Notes: a model not told the origin generated them from the letters alone. A DNA stretch of 64,000 nucleotides from Paenibacillus_E sp964253085 (GCF_964253085.1 NZ_CAXUQH020000001.1:5084001-5148000), one strand, 5' to 3'; shown: positions 9,283 to 17,639, counted from the stretch's first letter. Translations and numbers: made by a program.

Positions 9283-9894
9283 ATGTCAGAAATCACTAAA
9301 AAAACGGATCGAAGAATCGTTCGAAGTAAAATCGCTCTACGAGAATCCCTGCTGGCTCTGATGTCACAAAAGCCCTTTACTTCCATTTCGATAACGGAAA
9401 TTGTAGAATTCGCCAACTATAATCGAGGGACATTCTATGCCAATTATGAGAGTAAGGAAGATTTGCTTGATGATATTATTTCCAATTTAACTGGGCAATT
9501 ACTTCAATCCTTCCGTGCGCCGTATGAACATGTTGAAGTATTTCGTATTCAAGAACTACCTGCTAAATCAGTTATGATATTTGATCACTTTTTTCAGAAT
9601 TCCGCTATTTATACCACACTAATGAAAAGTGACGTACTTCCCAAGCTGAAGGAAACCATGTTTAGTGCCTTAAAAAAGATAACACAAGAAGAACTATTCT
9701 ACCCTGATCAAGATAACGAAATAGATCAAGAATTGCTGAGCATTTATTCGATTCACGCCTTGCTTGGCCTTATTTTTCACTGGATTGAAAGTGAATTCAA
9801 ATATTCACCTTCCTATATGCAGGATCAACTGATCAAACTGATTAACTGGCGTCCCACCTCTGCCAAAACGGTCGTAAGAAGCTCTCACGATTGA
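9283..9894 (+). CDS. TetR/AcrR family transcriptional regulator
   Basis: A 203-residue regulator. The N-terminal TetR helix-turn-helix spans about residues 9-60 (ALMSQKPFTSISITEIVEFA then NRGTFYANYESKEDLL), and the rest is the helical ligand-binding region, resembling TetR_C families found in Firmicutes. It is one of the few plus-strand genes and is divergent from an SDR dehydrogenase, so repression of that gene and of itself is the simplest reading. ATG with AAGGA upstream. Confidence 0.9.
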   Translation: MSEITKKTDRRIVRSKIALRESLLALMSQKPFTSISITEIVEFANYNRGTFYANYESKEDLLDDIISNLTGQLLQSFRAPYEHVEVFRIQELPAKSVMIFDHFFQNSAIYTTLMKSDVLPKLKETMFSALKKITQEELFYPDQDNEIDQELLSIYSIHALLGLIFHWIESEFKYSPSYMQDQLIKLINWRPTSAKTVVRSSHD

Positions 9895-9905
9895 AATGCC
9901 CATAG

Positions 9906-9931
9906 AAAAAAGCTGTCCTCAAAGGACAGCT
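9906..9931 (-). terminator. Terminator of ytfJ
   Basis: Perfect 9-bp arms AGCTGTCCT/AGGACAGCT (9911-9919, 9923-9931) with a 3-nt loop. On the minus strand they are followed by a run of T (9906-9910). The hairpin lies in the convergent space between the TetR gene and ytfJ. Confidence 0.8.
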
Positions 9932-9946
9932 CATAATGACAAGAGA

Positions 9947-10441
9947 CTACACAATAAAATTCTGATTCTCAATATTGGTGACACTAGTATTCGCACCAGT
10001 TGTTGTTGCTGGCGACTTCGCTGACATGCCTTTGATCATACTCTGAATCTTGTCCACGACCTGCGGCGCAGAATCAATTAGGCGCTCCAGAATATGCGTT
10101 TGATTATCTAACGGTACGACCTTCACGCCATTCTTACCAACAACAAGGAAAGCAATTGGCGTAATCGATACCCCGCCGCCGCTACCTCCACCGAAGGGTA
10201 GAGCTACTTTAGCATTAAGCGCATCGCCTCGGTTCATTGCCCCGCCTTCGATTTCGATCTCTGAGTCTGTCACAAACTCGCTACCGCCTGCGGCGAAACC
10301 AAATCCGACTTTGGAGATCGGCATAATAACACTACCGTCTGGCGTTTCAACCGGGTCACCGACAATTGTGTTTACGTCGACCATTTCTTTTATATTTTCC
10401 ATGGCGACTTTCATGAGGCCTTGAATCGGGTGTTCAGACAT
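9947..10441 (-). CDS. ytfJ: GerW-family sporulation protein YtfJ
   Basis: A 164-residue protein with the YtfJ/GerW pattern: IKEMVDVNTIVGDPVETPDGSVIMPISKVGFGFAAGG, then a Gly-rich turn (FGGGSGGG) and GVKVVPLDNQ. Family members are spore proteins needed for germination (GerW) in Streptomyces and are expressed in the forespore in Bacillus. The C-terminal tail is Thr/Ala/Asn-rich. The second ATG was chosen because AAGGAGG lies 9 nt before it; the first ATG is too close. It follows ytfI. Confidence 0.92.
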   Translation of the reverse strand: MSEHPIQGLMKVAMENIKEMVDVNTIVGDPVETPDGSVIMPISKVGFGFAAGGSEFVTDSEIEIEGGAMNRGDALNAKVALPFGGGSGGGVSITPIAFLVVGKNGVKVVPLDNQTHILERLIDSAPQVVDKIQSMIKGMSAKSPATTTGANTSVTNIENQNFIV

Positions 10442-10568
10442 CTTCATATTCCTCCTTCGCGTTTTTCACCATACGTTTCTGGCATCGAAAGCTCAAGCAT
10501 CAAGAGCTCTAAAGAATAATCATGGTTCAGTTCTAGAATGCCCCTTTTGAAATGGGGTTATGTAAAAC

Positions 10569-11273
10569 TCACGATGCTGGTTTAAATTTAGCTCTCGCCT
10601 TCAATGCGAGTTGGATCCAGCTTCGAATACCTCCTTTGATTTTAGCAGCTCGATACAACAATCGTATGCCAGCTATCACAACAAACCATACCCGTATTCG
10701 ACCAGCAAATCGAAACTCCGTTGCAAATTGCTTTTCATTATATTGCGGTATAACATCTACGCGCGGCTTCGCAATTAGCTTCACATATCGAATCGTGAAA
10801 CCGAGCAGCGATGATTTAATCCCCCACACAGCGCCTGTCGTAATTGCTGTTTCTGGCGCATCGCCTAGCCCTACACGTGTTATCCATTTCAACTCTGTGC
10901 ACTCCACTTTAGCCAAAGTTTGCTTCATCCAGCCATATAAATTCAGCGTATGTATAAGGATATCTTTGGCTTCCCTGTAAAAGGCGATGACTTTTTCTTT
11001 GGTAATATGATCTCGCGTCTCATCTTTCAGCTTTGCGTTATGTTGGGTCACTTTTTCTGACTTAATTAATATCCCTTGGGTGAAACCTTTGAATTGAATG
11101 ATCGGGATGACATAACGATATCGAACGAGCCCAAACAACCCTCGCATCTCCACGGAAAGCGTATCATTATCTTTTACCCGGGAGAAATAAAACTCACCGC
11201 GCATAAAGCTGCTTAGCACAACGATAATGGCAATGATGACAAACAAGACGGCCAATCCAATCCACAGCAACAC
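10569..11273 (-). CDS. ytfI: DUF2953 membrane protein YtfI
   Basis: A 234-residue protein with one N-terminal transmembrane helix (about residues 2-24) and a basic soluble domain with the DUF2953 pattern (YVIPIIQFKG, RVGLGDAPETAITTGAVWGIKSSLLG). It is the usual partner of ytfJ in spore formers; its molecular role is unknown. GTG start with GGAGG 5 nt upstream. Confidence 0.88.
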   Translation of the reverse strand: MLLWIGLAVLFVIIAIIVVLSSFMRGEFYFSRVKDNDTLSVEMRGLFGLVRYRYVIPIIQFKGFTQGILIKSEKVTQHNAKLKDETRDHITKEKVIAFYREAKDILIHTLNLYGWMKQTLAKVECTELKWITRVGLGDAPETAITTGAVWGIKSSLLGFTIRYVKLIAKPRVDVIPQYNEKQFATEFRFAGRIRVWFVVIAGIRLLYRAAKIKGGIRSWIQLALKARAKFKPAS

Positions 11274-11340
11274 TTACGCCTCCTTAGTCAAAATAAAGAT
11301 GACACCGTCCTTCATCGACAGATGCGATACATTTCGCTAT

Positions 11341-11383
11341 AAAAAAAACTCCACGTGCAAGATGAATTCTCGCAGGTGGAGTT
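11341..11383 (-). terminator. Terminator of the rib-scp operon
   Basis: Minus-strand hairpin with arms AACTCCACcTGC and GCacGTGGAGTT followed by eight T. It lies downstream of scpB and upstream of the ytfI start. Confidence 0.8.
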
Positions 11384-11442
11384 AGTATGACCTCTAAAAG
11401 GAAATGAAATGCATGTATGGATAAGCTTTAACCTGACATTCC

Positions 11443-12069
11443 CTAATCTGACTGTTCGTCACTCACATCGTCCAGGGTCAATTGTTTCTGGTCCCCGTTT
11501 AAGCGATCGAATAGCATGCGTGTTTCTTCTTCCAAATCAAAATTACCTTGGAAGTTAGCAGAGTCTGGCAATTCTTGAATCGAGCTTAAACCAAAATATT
11601 CTAAGAATTGTTTGGACGTTCCATATAAGATTGGTCTACCCACTGCATCTGCACGTCCGACCTCTGTAATCAAGTCCTTACCTGTTAATGTAGCAAGCGC
11701 TCGATCACACTTCACGCCGCGGATCTCTTCGATCTCAACGCGTGTAATAGGTTGTTTATATGCAACGATGGATAACGTCTCAAGAGCAGCTTGAGAGAGT
11801 GAGGAACGTGATGGCGTATAAGCAAGCCTTTCAAAATACGGAGCATGCTCAGCCAATGTAGTGAGCTGGTATCCACCTGCAACCTCTACTATTTGAACGC
11901 CGCGCCCTTTACGTTTGAAATCTGTTCGCATATCTTTCAGCAGATCTTTAATCACATAGGCATCAAGTTCCATCACTTCAGCAAGTTGCTTGAGATCTAG
12001 TCCTTCGTCGCCAGAGGCGAAGAGAAGTCCTTCAATAATCGATTTCATCTGTTGGAAGTTGAGTGTCAA
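11443..12069 (-). CDS. scpB: Segregation and condensation protein B
   Basis: A 208-residue ScpB with tandem winged helices (MKSIIEGLLFASGDEGL... and LSQAALETLSIVAYKQPITRVEIEEIRGV). ScpB with ScpA and Smc forms the bacterial condensin that resolves replicated origins. The start is taken as the TTG at 12067-12069, which has AGGAGG 9 nt upstream inside the scpA coding end; this gives a 38-nt overlap with scpA. An in-frame ATG seven codons later is the alternative. Confidence 0.92.
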   Translation of the reverse strand: MTLNFQQMKSIIEGLLFASGDEGLDLKQLAEVMELDAYVIKDLLKDMRTDFKRKGRGVQIVEVAGGYQLTTLAEHAPYFERLAYTPSRSSLSQAALETLSIVAYKQPITRVEIEEIRGVKCDRALATLTGKDLITEVGRADAVGRPILYGTSKQFLEYFGLSSIQELPDSANFQGNFDLEEETRMLFDRLNGDQKQLTLDDVSDEQSD

Positions 12070-12823
12070 GGTCTGTTCCCTCCTCTTTGGCTTGAATGAC
12101 GATATCTTCAAAAAGCTGATTTTGGTAGCAAGTGATTTTCTTCATTTTCATCAACTCAAGGATAGCTAGAAAGGTAACGACAATTTCTTCGCGTGTCATC
12201 TCATAATCGAATAGCTTGGAAAATAACAGCTTACCACCTTTTATTTTAAGCAAATCAACAACCTCACGAATGCGATCCTTAACCGAAATCTCATCCCGTC
12301 TGATCCTAGCAACGACGTTCCTGTTCGCCAACTTGCGCAGCGTACGCTGAAAAGCAATCAGTAAATCAGCAACATCTAACCCTTCCACCGGGTTCTCTTG
12401 AAGATCCGGCAGATACGGCGTTAAATCCTCGGGTTCACGCGTGTAAACGAGGCTGCGCTCCACCTCTTTGTCACGAAGCATATCAGCAATCGATTTATAT
12501 TTCCGATATTCAATCAGCTTCGCAACGAGCTCGGCGCGCGGGTCTAACGAATCATCCATATCATCAAAATATTCGTCAAATTCAATGACAGGCGGCTTAG
12601 GTAAGAGCATCTTGCTTTTGATGGAGAGCAGAGTAGCAGCCATAACTAGAAACTCACTCGTAATATCTAACTCCAACTCCTGCATTGCTTGTACATACCC
12701 AAGATATTGATCTGTAATTTCTTTGATCGGAATATTGTAAATGTCGAGTTCATTTTTATCAATCAAATGAAGCAATAGATCAAGGGGGCCTTCAAATGCT
12801 TCCAACTTATATGTAACTTTCAT
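12032..12823 (-). CDS. scpA: Segregation and condensation protein A
   Basis: A 263-residue kleisin. The N-terminal Smc-binding part reads YKLEAFEGPLDLLLHLIDKN, and the C-terminal winged helix (FSKLFDYEMTREEIVVTFLAILELMKMKKI) binds the Smc head. It lies 16 nt after the M50-like gene and overlaps scpB, without a terminator between it and the riboflavin genes. Confidence 0.95.
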   Translation of the reverse strand: MKVTYKLEAFEGPLDLLLHLIDKNELDIYNIPIKEITDQYLGYVQAMQELELDITSEFLVMAATLLSIKSKMLLPKPPVIEFDEYFDDMDDSLDPRAELVAKLIEYRKYKSIADMLRDKEVERSLVYTREPEDLTPYLPDLQENPVEGLDVADLLIAFQRTLRKLANRNVVARIRRDEISVKDRIREVVDLLKIKGGKLLFSKLFDYEMTREEIVVTFLAILELMKMKKITCYQNQLFEDIVIQAKEEGTDLDTQLPTDEIDY

Positions 12824-12839
12824 GTCGTTCTTCCCCTTG

Positions 12840-13481
12840 TCATAGTGAATAAAGATGCATGATTACCTGTACGGCGTATGGATAAATTCCGCTGAGCGCC
12901 CATTGTCCAATCGGGGTGACCATTAAAACGATTACAAGAATAAGTGCTTTCATCTCTTGTCTGTCCAGCCATCGCTGTTGCGGAGTTGAAACAAGTCCTC
13001 TCCATATATACCATCCATCAAGCGGATAGAGCGGTAACAAATGAATGAGTCCAATCATTAAGTTAACGATAACACAATATTGCAAATAAACACGCCATTG
13101 TTCCACGACGAGCGATTCAGTTGCTGCACCAAGAAGTGCAGGTAAGTAAAAGTATAGCCACCAAAAAAACAGAACAAGCATAAGATTCGTGAAAGGCCCA
13201 GCTAGATAGACAAATGTATGTGATAGTTTTTTATTCTTGGGAAAACGTTCCGGATCGACCGGTATTTTCTTCGACCAGCCGTAAGGCCCAAAGACGATCA
13301 TCGCCAACCCCAAGACGTCTAGATGCGCCAAGGGGTTAAGCGAAAATCGTTTGCCATCACGAGCTGTTCGATCTCCAAGCAGCCAAGCGACCCCAGCATG
13401 CGCTGTATCATGCAGGGTCATAGCGATTAGGAAAGCAAACAGCCGCGGCAGCAGTGTTTCTAAATGATAATAAGCCAGCAT
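12840..13481 (-). CDS. Site-2-protease-like membrane protein (M50 fold) with altered HExxH
   Basis: A 213-residue polytopic membrane protein of the M50 (S2P/YwhC) group. The family has HExxH in the first core helix; here it reads TLHDTAHAGVAWLLGD, so the catalytic Glu is Asp. Other core features remain: SLNPLAHLDVLG, the AGPFTNLML helix, and the metal-ligand Asp region YPLDGW. The protein may be a weak protease or a non-catalytic relative. Its ATG overlaps the ribH stop (TAATG) and it precedes scpA by 16 nt, so it belongs to the rib-scp transcription unit. Confidence 0.85.
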   Translation of the reverse strand: MLAYYHLETLLPRLFAFLIAMTLHDTAHAGVAWLLGDRTARDGKRFSLNPLAHLDVLGLAMIVFGPYGWSKKIPVDPERFPKNKKLSHTFVYLAGPFTNLMLVLFFWWLYFYLPALLGAATESLVVEQWRVYLQYCVIVNLMIGLIHLLPLYPLDGWYIWRGLVSTPQQRWLDRQEMKALILVIVLMVTPIGQWALSGIYPYAVQVIMHLYSL

Positions 13482-13951
13482 TAGGAAGAGAATTGCTTCG
13501 TTAAATTCGCCATTTCAATCGCAGTTACGGCAGCTTCCCAGCCTTTATTGCCTGCTTTCGTACCTGCGCGTTCAACGGCTTGCTCAATGGAGTCTGTTGT
13601 TAATACACCAAAGATTGTAGGAATTCCCGTTTTCAAGTTAATTGCCGAAACACCTTTGGCCACTTCGCTGCACACATAATCAAAATGCGGAGTTGATCCG
13701 CGAATCACAGCACCAAGGGTAATGACAGCATCATACTTGCCGCTCTCCGCCATTTTTTGCGCGATAAGAGGAAGTTCAAATGCGCCTGGAACCCAAGCGA
13801 TGTCAATTTCACTTTCATCCACACCGTGACGTTTAAGCGCGTCTTGTGCGCCGCCCAGTAGTTTGGAAGTAATAAACTCATTGAACCGTCCTACGACGAT
13901 CCCGTATTTTAAATTTTGCGAAATTAAATGTCCTTCATAAATCGTTGCCAT
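13481..13951 (-). CDS. ribH: 6,7-dimethyl-8-ribityllumazine synthase
   Basis: A 156-residue lumazine synthase. Motifs: VGRFNEFITSKLLGGA, the phosphate-binding IRGSTPHFDYVCSEVAKG and the GVLTTDSIEQAVERAG stretch. It condenses 3,4-dihydroxybutanone 4-phosphate with the ribitylaminouracil to make the riboflavin synthase substrate, as a 60-subunit capsid in Bacillus. It is the last of the four riboflavin genes here. Confidence 0.96.
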   Translation of the reverse strand: MATIYEGHLISQNLKYGIVVGRFNEFITSKLLGGAQDALKRHGVDESEIDIAWVPGAFELPLIAQKMAESGKYDAVITLGAVIRGSTPHFDYVCSEVAKGVSAINLKTGIPTIFGVLTTDSIEQAVERAGTKAGNKGWEAAVTAIEMANLTKQFSS

Positions 13952-14016
13952 GGTAAGAATCTCCCTTTCTGTTGAAGCGTATTGGAATGTGATCTACACT
14001 AATTCACACTAAAAAA

Positions 14017-15246
14017 TTAAATGCCCTTGCCTACGTCTTTGAATTCAAGCATGTGGCCTAGCTTCTGTTGCTTGGTTTGCAAATAAGAAAGGTTATCTTT
14101 CTTACTCTCCATTTGAATCGGAACGCGTTCTTCCACTTCAAGACCATAGCCTTCTAAGCCTTTGATTTTACGTGGATTATTCGTTAATAAACGAAGTTTT
14201 GAGATGCCAAGATCTTTGAGAATTTGAGCACCAATGCCATAATCACGAAGATCTGGAGCAAATCCAAGCTTAATATTCGCTTCTACGGTGTCTAATCCCT
14301 GCTCTTGGAGGACATATGCCTTCAATTTATTGATTAAACCGATGCCGCGACCTTCCTGTCGCATATATAATAATACACCATTGCCCTCTTCATCAATCTG
14401 TTTTAGTGCAGCATCCAGCTGTGGACCGCAATCACAACGATGAGAATGAAACACATCACCTGTCAAACACTCGGAATGGACACGCACCAAGGTAGGTTTG
14501 GAAGGATCAATTGTCCCCTTAACTAAGGCTACGTGTTCCTTGTCATCCAATTGATTCGTATAAGCAATCGCTTTGAACGTACCGAAATCCGTTGGCAGAT
14601 CCACCTCAACCTCGCGCTTCACCAACTTTTCTTGTTGATTGCGATACTGGATAAGGTCTTGAATCGTAATGATGCAAAGTTCATGCTTCGCGGCAATCTC
14701 CATCAGGTCGGGCACACGAGCCATCGTGCCATCTTCTTTAATGACTTCACAAATAACGCCAGCTGGATATGAGTCACAAAGAATAGCTAAATCGATCGTT
14801 GCTTCTGTATGGCCTGCTCTGCGAAGTACACCGCCTTTTTTTGCGATCAAAGGGAAAATGTGACCTGGTCTGCGGAAATCCTGCGGCTTCGTCGACGGAT
14901 CGATTAAGCCTTGAATTGTTCTGGAACGCTCATGAGCAGAAATCCCTGTACTTGTATCGGTATGATCAACGGAAACTGTGAAGGCTGTGCCGTGATAATC
15001 GGTGTTCCGTACCACCATAGGCGGCAAATCAAGTTCCTTGGCTCTCTCTTCGGTGATCGGTGCGCAGACAAGGCCACGCCCTTCTTTAATCATGAAGTTG
15101 ATCACTTCAGGAGTTGTTTTATCAGCAAGCGCGATAAAATCACCTTCGTTTTCCCGATCCTCATCATCTACCGCAATAATTACTTTACCTAATTTCAGAT
15201 CTTCAAGAGCTTCTTCAATCTTATTAAATCGAATGGGTTGTGTCAT
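14017..15246 (-). CDS. ribBA: Bifunctional 3,4-dihydroxy-2-butanone 4-phosphate synthase / GTP cyclohydrolase II
   Basis: A 409-residue fusion. The N-terminal RibB part (about 1-200) has DDEDRENEGDF and HTDTSTGISAHERS; the C-terminal RibA part (about 205-400) has the zinc site ECLTGDVFHSHRCDCG and RQEGRGIGL. It supplies both branches of riboflavin synthesis. The ATG of MTQPIRF was chosen, with AGGAG upstream; the longer frame reaches back towards ribE without a better site. Confidence 0.96.
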   Translation of the reverse strand: MTQPIRFNKIEEALEDLKLGKVIIAVDDEDRENEGDFIALADKTTPEVINFMIKEGRGLVCAPITEERAKELDLPPMVVRNTDYHGTAFTVSVDHTDTSTGISAHERSRTIQGLIDPSTKPQDFRRPGHIFPLIAKKGGVLRRAGHTEATIDLAILCDSYPAGVICEVIKEDGTMARVPDLMEIAAKHELCIITIQDLIQYRNQQEKLVKREVEVDLPTDFGTFKAIAYTNQLDDKEHVALVKGTIDPSKPTLVRVHSECLTGDVFHSHRCDCGPQLDAALKQIDEEGNGVLLYMRQEGRGIGLINKLKAYVLQEQGLDTVEANIKLGFAPDLRDYGIGAQILKDLGISKLRLLTNNPRKIKGLEGYGLEVEERVPIQMESKKDNLSYLQTKQQKLGHMLEFKDVGKGI

Positions 15247-15262
15247 ATGCACCTCTCCTAAC

Positions 15263-15934
15263 TTACATAAAGCCATTATCTGCTAAAAAGCTTGCGGTCA
15301 GCTTACTTTTCTTAGGCTCTCCGTGAACAGCAGTCTCAGAAGGACCAAATTTGAGCAGTCGTTCCATATATTTGCCAAGAACATCGCATTCAATGTTGAC
15401 TGTATCTCCGGCTTTTTTGTCGTGGAGAACAGTTTGCGCAAGGGTATGCGGGATAATCGAAACGGAAACATCGTTTTCTGTGACATCTACAACCGTTAAA
15501 CTTATACCATCAATCGTGATGGATCCGCCAGGAATGATGTAGCGGAAAATATGCGGATTCTCCGGTGCGAACCGGTAAACAACTGCATTCTCTTCGGGTA
15601 TGCGGGAAAGGATCGTTGCTGTGGCATCCACATGACCTTGGACAATATGTCCGCCAAATCGGCCATTCGCAGCCATCGCCCGCTCCAAATTCACACGTGT
15701 GCCGGATTGAAGCTTCCGAAGATTCGTTTTCCGATACGTTTCAGGCATCACATCAACGGAGAAGGAATCACTATCATACGAAATGACTGTGAGACACACG
15801 CCATTAACGGCAATACTGTCACCTAAATGGACATCTTCCAGTATTTTTTTGGCGCCAATGGTCAACACCATGGCTTGCCCTCCACTATGAATGCGGCGCA
15901 TGTGGCCGATTTCTTCTACAATGCCGGTAAACAT
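15263..15934 (-). CDS. ribE: Riboflavin synthase alpha chain
   Basis: A 223-residue protein built from two lumazine-binding repeats: MFTGIVEEIG...VNGVCLTV...NLERAM and ...GHVDATATI...IDGISLTVVDV. It dismutates two 6,7-dimethyl-8-ribityllumazine molecules to riboflavin. The MFTGIVEE start is the family hallmark and has GGAGG upstream. It lies between ribD and ribBA. Confidence 0.96.
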   Translation of the reverse strand: MFTGIVEEIGHMRRIHSGGQAMVLTIGAKKILEDVHLGDSIAVNGVCLTVISYDSDSFSVDVMPETYRKTNLRKLQSGTRVNLERAMAANGRFGGHIVQGHVDATATILSRIPEENAVVYRFAPENPHIFRYIIPGGSITIDGISLTVVDVTENDVSVSIIPHTLAQTVLHDKKAGDTVNIECDVLGKYMERLLKFGPSETAVHGEPKKSKLTASFLADNGFM

Positions 15935-15950
15935 GCCACTCCTCCATCCT

Positions 15951-17060
15951 CTAGCTCTTATACAACGGATAACCGGTGATACAAACATCCGGTCCGAATT
16001 GCTCGACACGCATTCGGTCGAGCGTAATGGCGTCATCCATCTTCGCGTAGCCGTCGAAGTGGATGTTCACAGGTGCTGCCTGGCCCCCGCCGATAATTTT
16101 CGGCGCAAACATCAGCACCAGCTTATCAATCAGGCGCCGCTCCAGCATGGCGCCGTTCAAGCGGCCTCCACCCTCGAGGAGGATGGATCCGATCTCTCGC
16201 TCGCCGAGCTGCTGCATGGCGAGCGTCAGGTCCACCTGCGGGCCGTCGCCGCAGGTGAGGACCGTGATGCCGCGCGCTTCCAGCGCGGCACGCCGCTCTG
16301 CGGGCGCCTGTGCGCTCGCGAGCAGGATCGTCGGCTGACGATCCTGCTCGGTGAGCACGCGGGCGCCGAGCGGGACTCGCAGCTGCGAGTCCGCGATGAT
16401 GCGTACCGGCTGCACAGCCGGTACGTCGCCGCGCGTGCTCAGCTGCGGGTCGTCGGCGATGATCGTCTGGACGCCGACGAGGATGCCCTGATGCCGATGG
16501 CGCAGGGTGTGAACAAAAGCTCGCGACTCCGCGGATGTAATCCACTTGCTGTCGCCAGTTTTGGAAGCGATGCGGCCATCAAGAGTGCTCGCAGTCTTCA
16601 TAGTCACAAAAGGCATACGCGAGACGATGAATTTGTTGAAAGCCTCGTTCAGCTTCGCGGATTCTTCACTTAGCAAGCCTACACTCACTTCCAATCCATG
16701 CGCGCGTAGCTTTGCGATTCCCGTCCCAGCCACAAGCGGATTCGGATCCGTCGTAGCAACAACTACACGAGTCACACCAGCTTTGATGAGGCGGTCGCTG
16801 CACGGTGGTGTTTTGCCATAATGACTGCAGGGCTCCAAGGTCACATAAGCTGTACTTCCTTTTGCTTCATCGCCCGCCATGCGCAACGCCAGGACCTCTG
16901 CATGACCCTCTCCGCGTTTCAGATGTGCACCCATGCCGACAATGCGGCCCTCTTTGACAAGAACACAGCCAACTACAGGATTAATTCCCGTTTGTCCGAG
17001 TGCACTCTCCGCCATCTGAAGCGCAAGTCTCATATAGGTTTCATCGTTCAACAGCTGCAT
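15951..17060 (-). CDS. ribD: Bifunctional pyrimidine deaminase/reductase RibD
   Basis: A 369-residue fusion. The deaminase (about 1-145) has the zinc motif HAEVLAL and PCSHYGKTPPC; the reductase (about 150-365) has the TLDGRIA and LLEGGGRLNGAM motifs. It performs the second and third steps of riboflavin synthesis. The reductase segment encoded by roughly 16085-16550 is much richer in GC than the rest of the gene and carries a run of perfect inverted repeats, yet keeps an intact reading frame. First gene after the FMN riboswitch. Confidence 0.95.
   Translation of the reverse strand: MQLLNDETYMRLALQMAESALGQTGINPVVGCVLVKEGRIVGMGAHLKRGEGHAEVLALRMAGDEAKGSTAYVTLEPCSHYGKTPPCSDRLIKAGVTRVVVATTDPNPLVAGTGIAKLRAHGLEVSVGLLSEESAKLNEAFNKFIVSRMPFVTMKTASTLDGRIASKTGDSKWITSAESRAFVHTLRHRHQGILVGVQTIIADDPQLSTRGDVPAVQPVRIIADSQLRVPLGARVLTEQDRQPTILLASAQAPAERRAALEARGITVLTCGDGPQVDLTLAMQQLGEREIGSILLEGGGRLNGAMLERRLIDKLVLMFAPKIIGGGQAAPVNIHFDGYAKMDDAITLDRMRVEQFGPDVCITGYPLYKS
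16233..16425. repeat. Cluster of perfect inverted repeats inside ribD
   Basis: Within about 190 bp of coding DNA: 9-bp arms at 16233-16241/16249-16257; 8-bp arms at 16268-16275/16283-16290; 14-bp arms at 16319-16332/16337-16350 with a 4-nt loop; a 20-bp perfect palindrome at 16373-16392 (GGACTCGCAGCTGCGAGTCC); and 10-bp arms at 16402-16411/16416-16425 with a 4-nt loop. This is far more than expected by chance in a segment of this length, even allowing for its GC richness. Confidence 0.85.
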
Positions 17061-17102
17061 GGATGTTCACCGCCTTCTTAATCCAATCCTAGATTCTAAT
17101 GC

Positions 17103-17133
17103 AAAAAAGCCCCTTCCGCTTACGGATGGGGGC
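17103..17133 (-). terminator. Riboswitch-controlled terminator upstream of ribD
   Basis: Minus-strand hairpin GCCCCcaTCCG, TAA loop, GCGGAaGGGGC followed by TTTTTT (17103-17108). It lies between the FMN aptamer and ribD, in the place where the expression platform is expected. Confidence 0.8.
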
Positions 17134-17295
17134 CAGAGATTGTTTAGATAACACGAATAAACTTCAGCTATTACGCTTGTCACATTTTTGATCAAATCAA
17201 ACAATACCGACGAAGTAGCCACTTTGGACAGACCTGCCGAATTTATTTTAATGTGAAAAAAATGAACAAGCATGCTAGCGAATTGGCATTCGCAT

Positions 17296-17473
17296 TTTCC
17301 TTCTCCCATCCAGACTATACTGTCGGTCCCGGAATTCCACCAGGTCAACCGTAGCGAAGCTGTTGTCAGGTACCGCTAGCTTCACAACGGGTCACGGACT
17401 GATCGCAACCATGTACATGTACATGATACGAATCACCGCCGGTGTGGAATTTCACCACGCCCCGAAGGTTTTG
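17296..17473 (-). promoter_or_regulatory. FMN riboswitch (RFN element)
   Basis: The minus strand carries the conserved RFN blocks in order: CTTCGGGGCG near 17460-17469, GAAATTCCACACCGGCGGT near 17435-17452, GATCAGTCCGTGACCC near 17391-17406, GGTTGACCTGGTGGAATTCC near 17330-17349, and GACAGTATAGTCTGGATGGG then AGAAGGA near 17299-17325. The closing stem pairs CCTTC with GAAGG. One peripheral helix contains the palindrome CATGTACATGTACATG. With the downstream hairpin it forms a transcriptional off-switch: FMN binding lets the terminator at 17103-17133 form. The 160 nt between aptamer and terminator hold no gene and presumably the anti-terminator. Confidence 0.95.
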
Positions 17474-17531
17474 CATACTATATAAGAGATTAATAACTAA
17501 ACCTTAGCTACTAATTTCTTTATTACACAAA

Positions 17532-17560
17532 AATTTATCACTCACACATGAAAATTGCAA
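17532..17560 (-). promoter_or_regulatory. SigA-type promoter of the rib operon
   Basis: On the minus strand TTGCAA (17555-17560), 17 nt, TAAATT (17532-17537), about 60 nt upstream of the riboswitch. Spacing is ideal and both hexamers match 4 of 6 consensus bases. Confidence 0.5.
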
Positions 17561-17639
17561 GGTCTTTTTTCATTTTTTCTGATAAAACTTGTCGGAATTA
17601 ATGGCTTTGGGGATCACCGTTCTTGATTTCACCATGAAT

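Noticed and set aside
16126..16545. 139-codon minus-strand open frame rich in Arg, Ala and Pro inside ribD
   Set aside because: It is a shadow of the GC-rich ribD segment in another frame; no ribosome binding site and a composition typical of out-of-frame GC-rich DNA.
17067..17348. 93-codon minus-strand open frame upstream of ribD
   Set aside because: Lies across the FMN riboswitch and its terminator, which explain the sequence.
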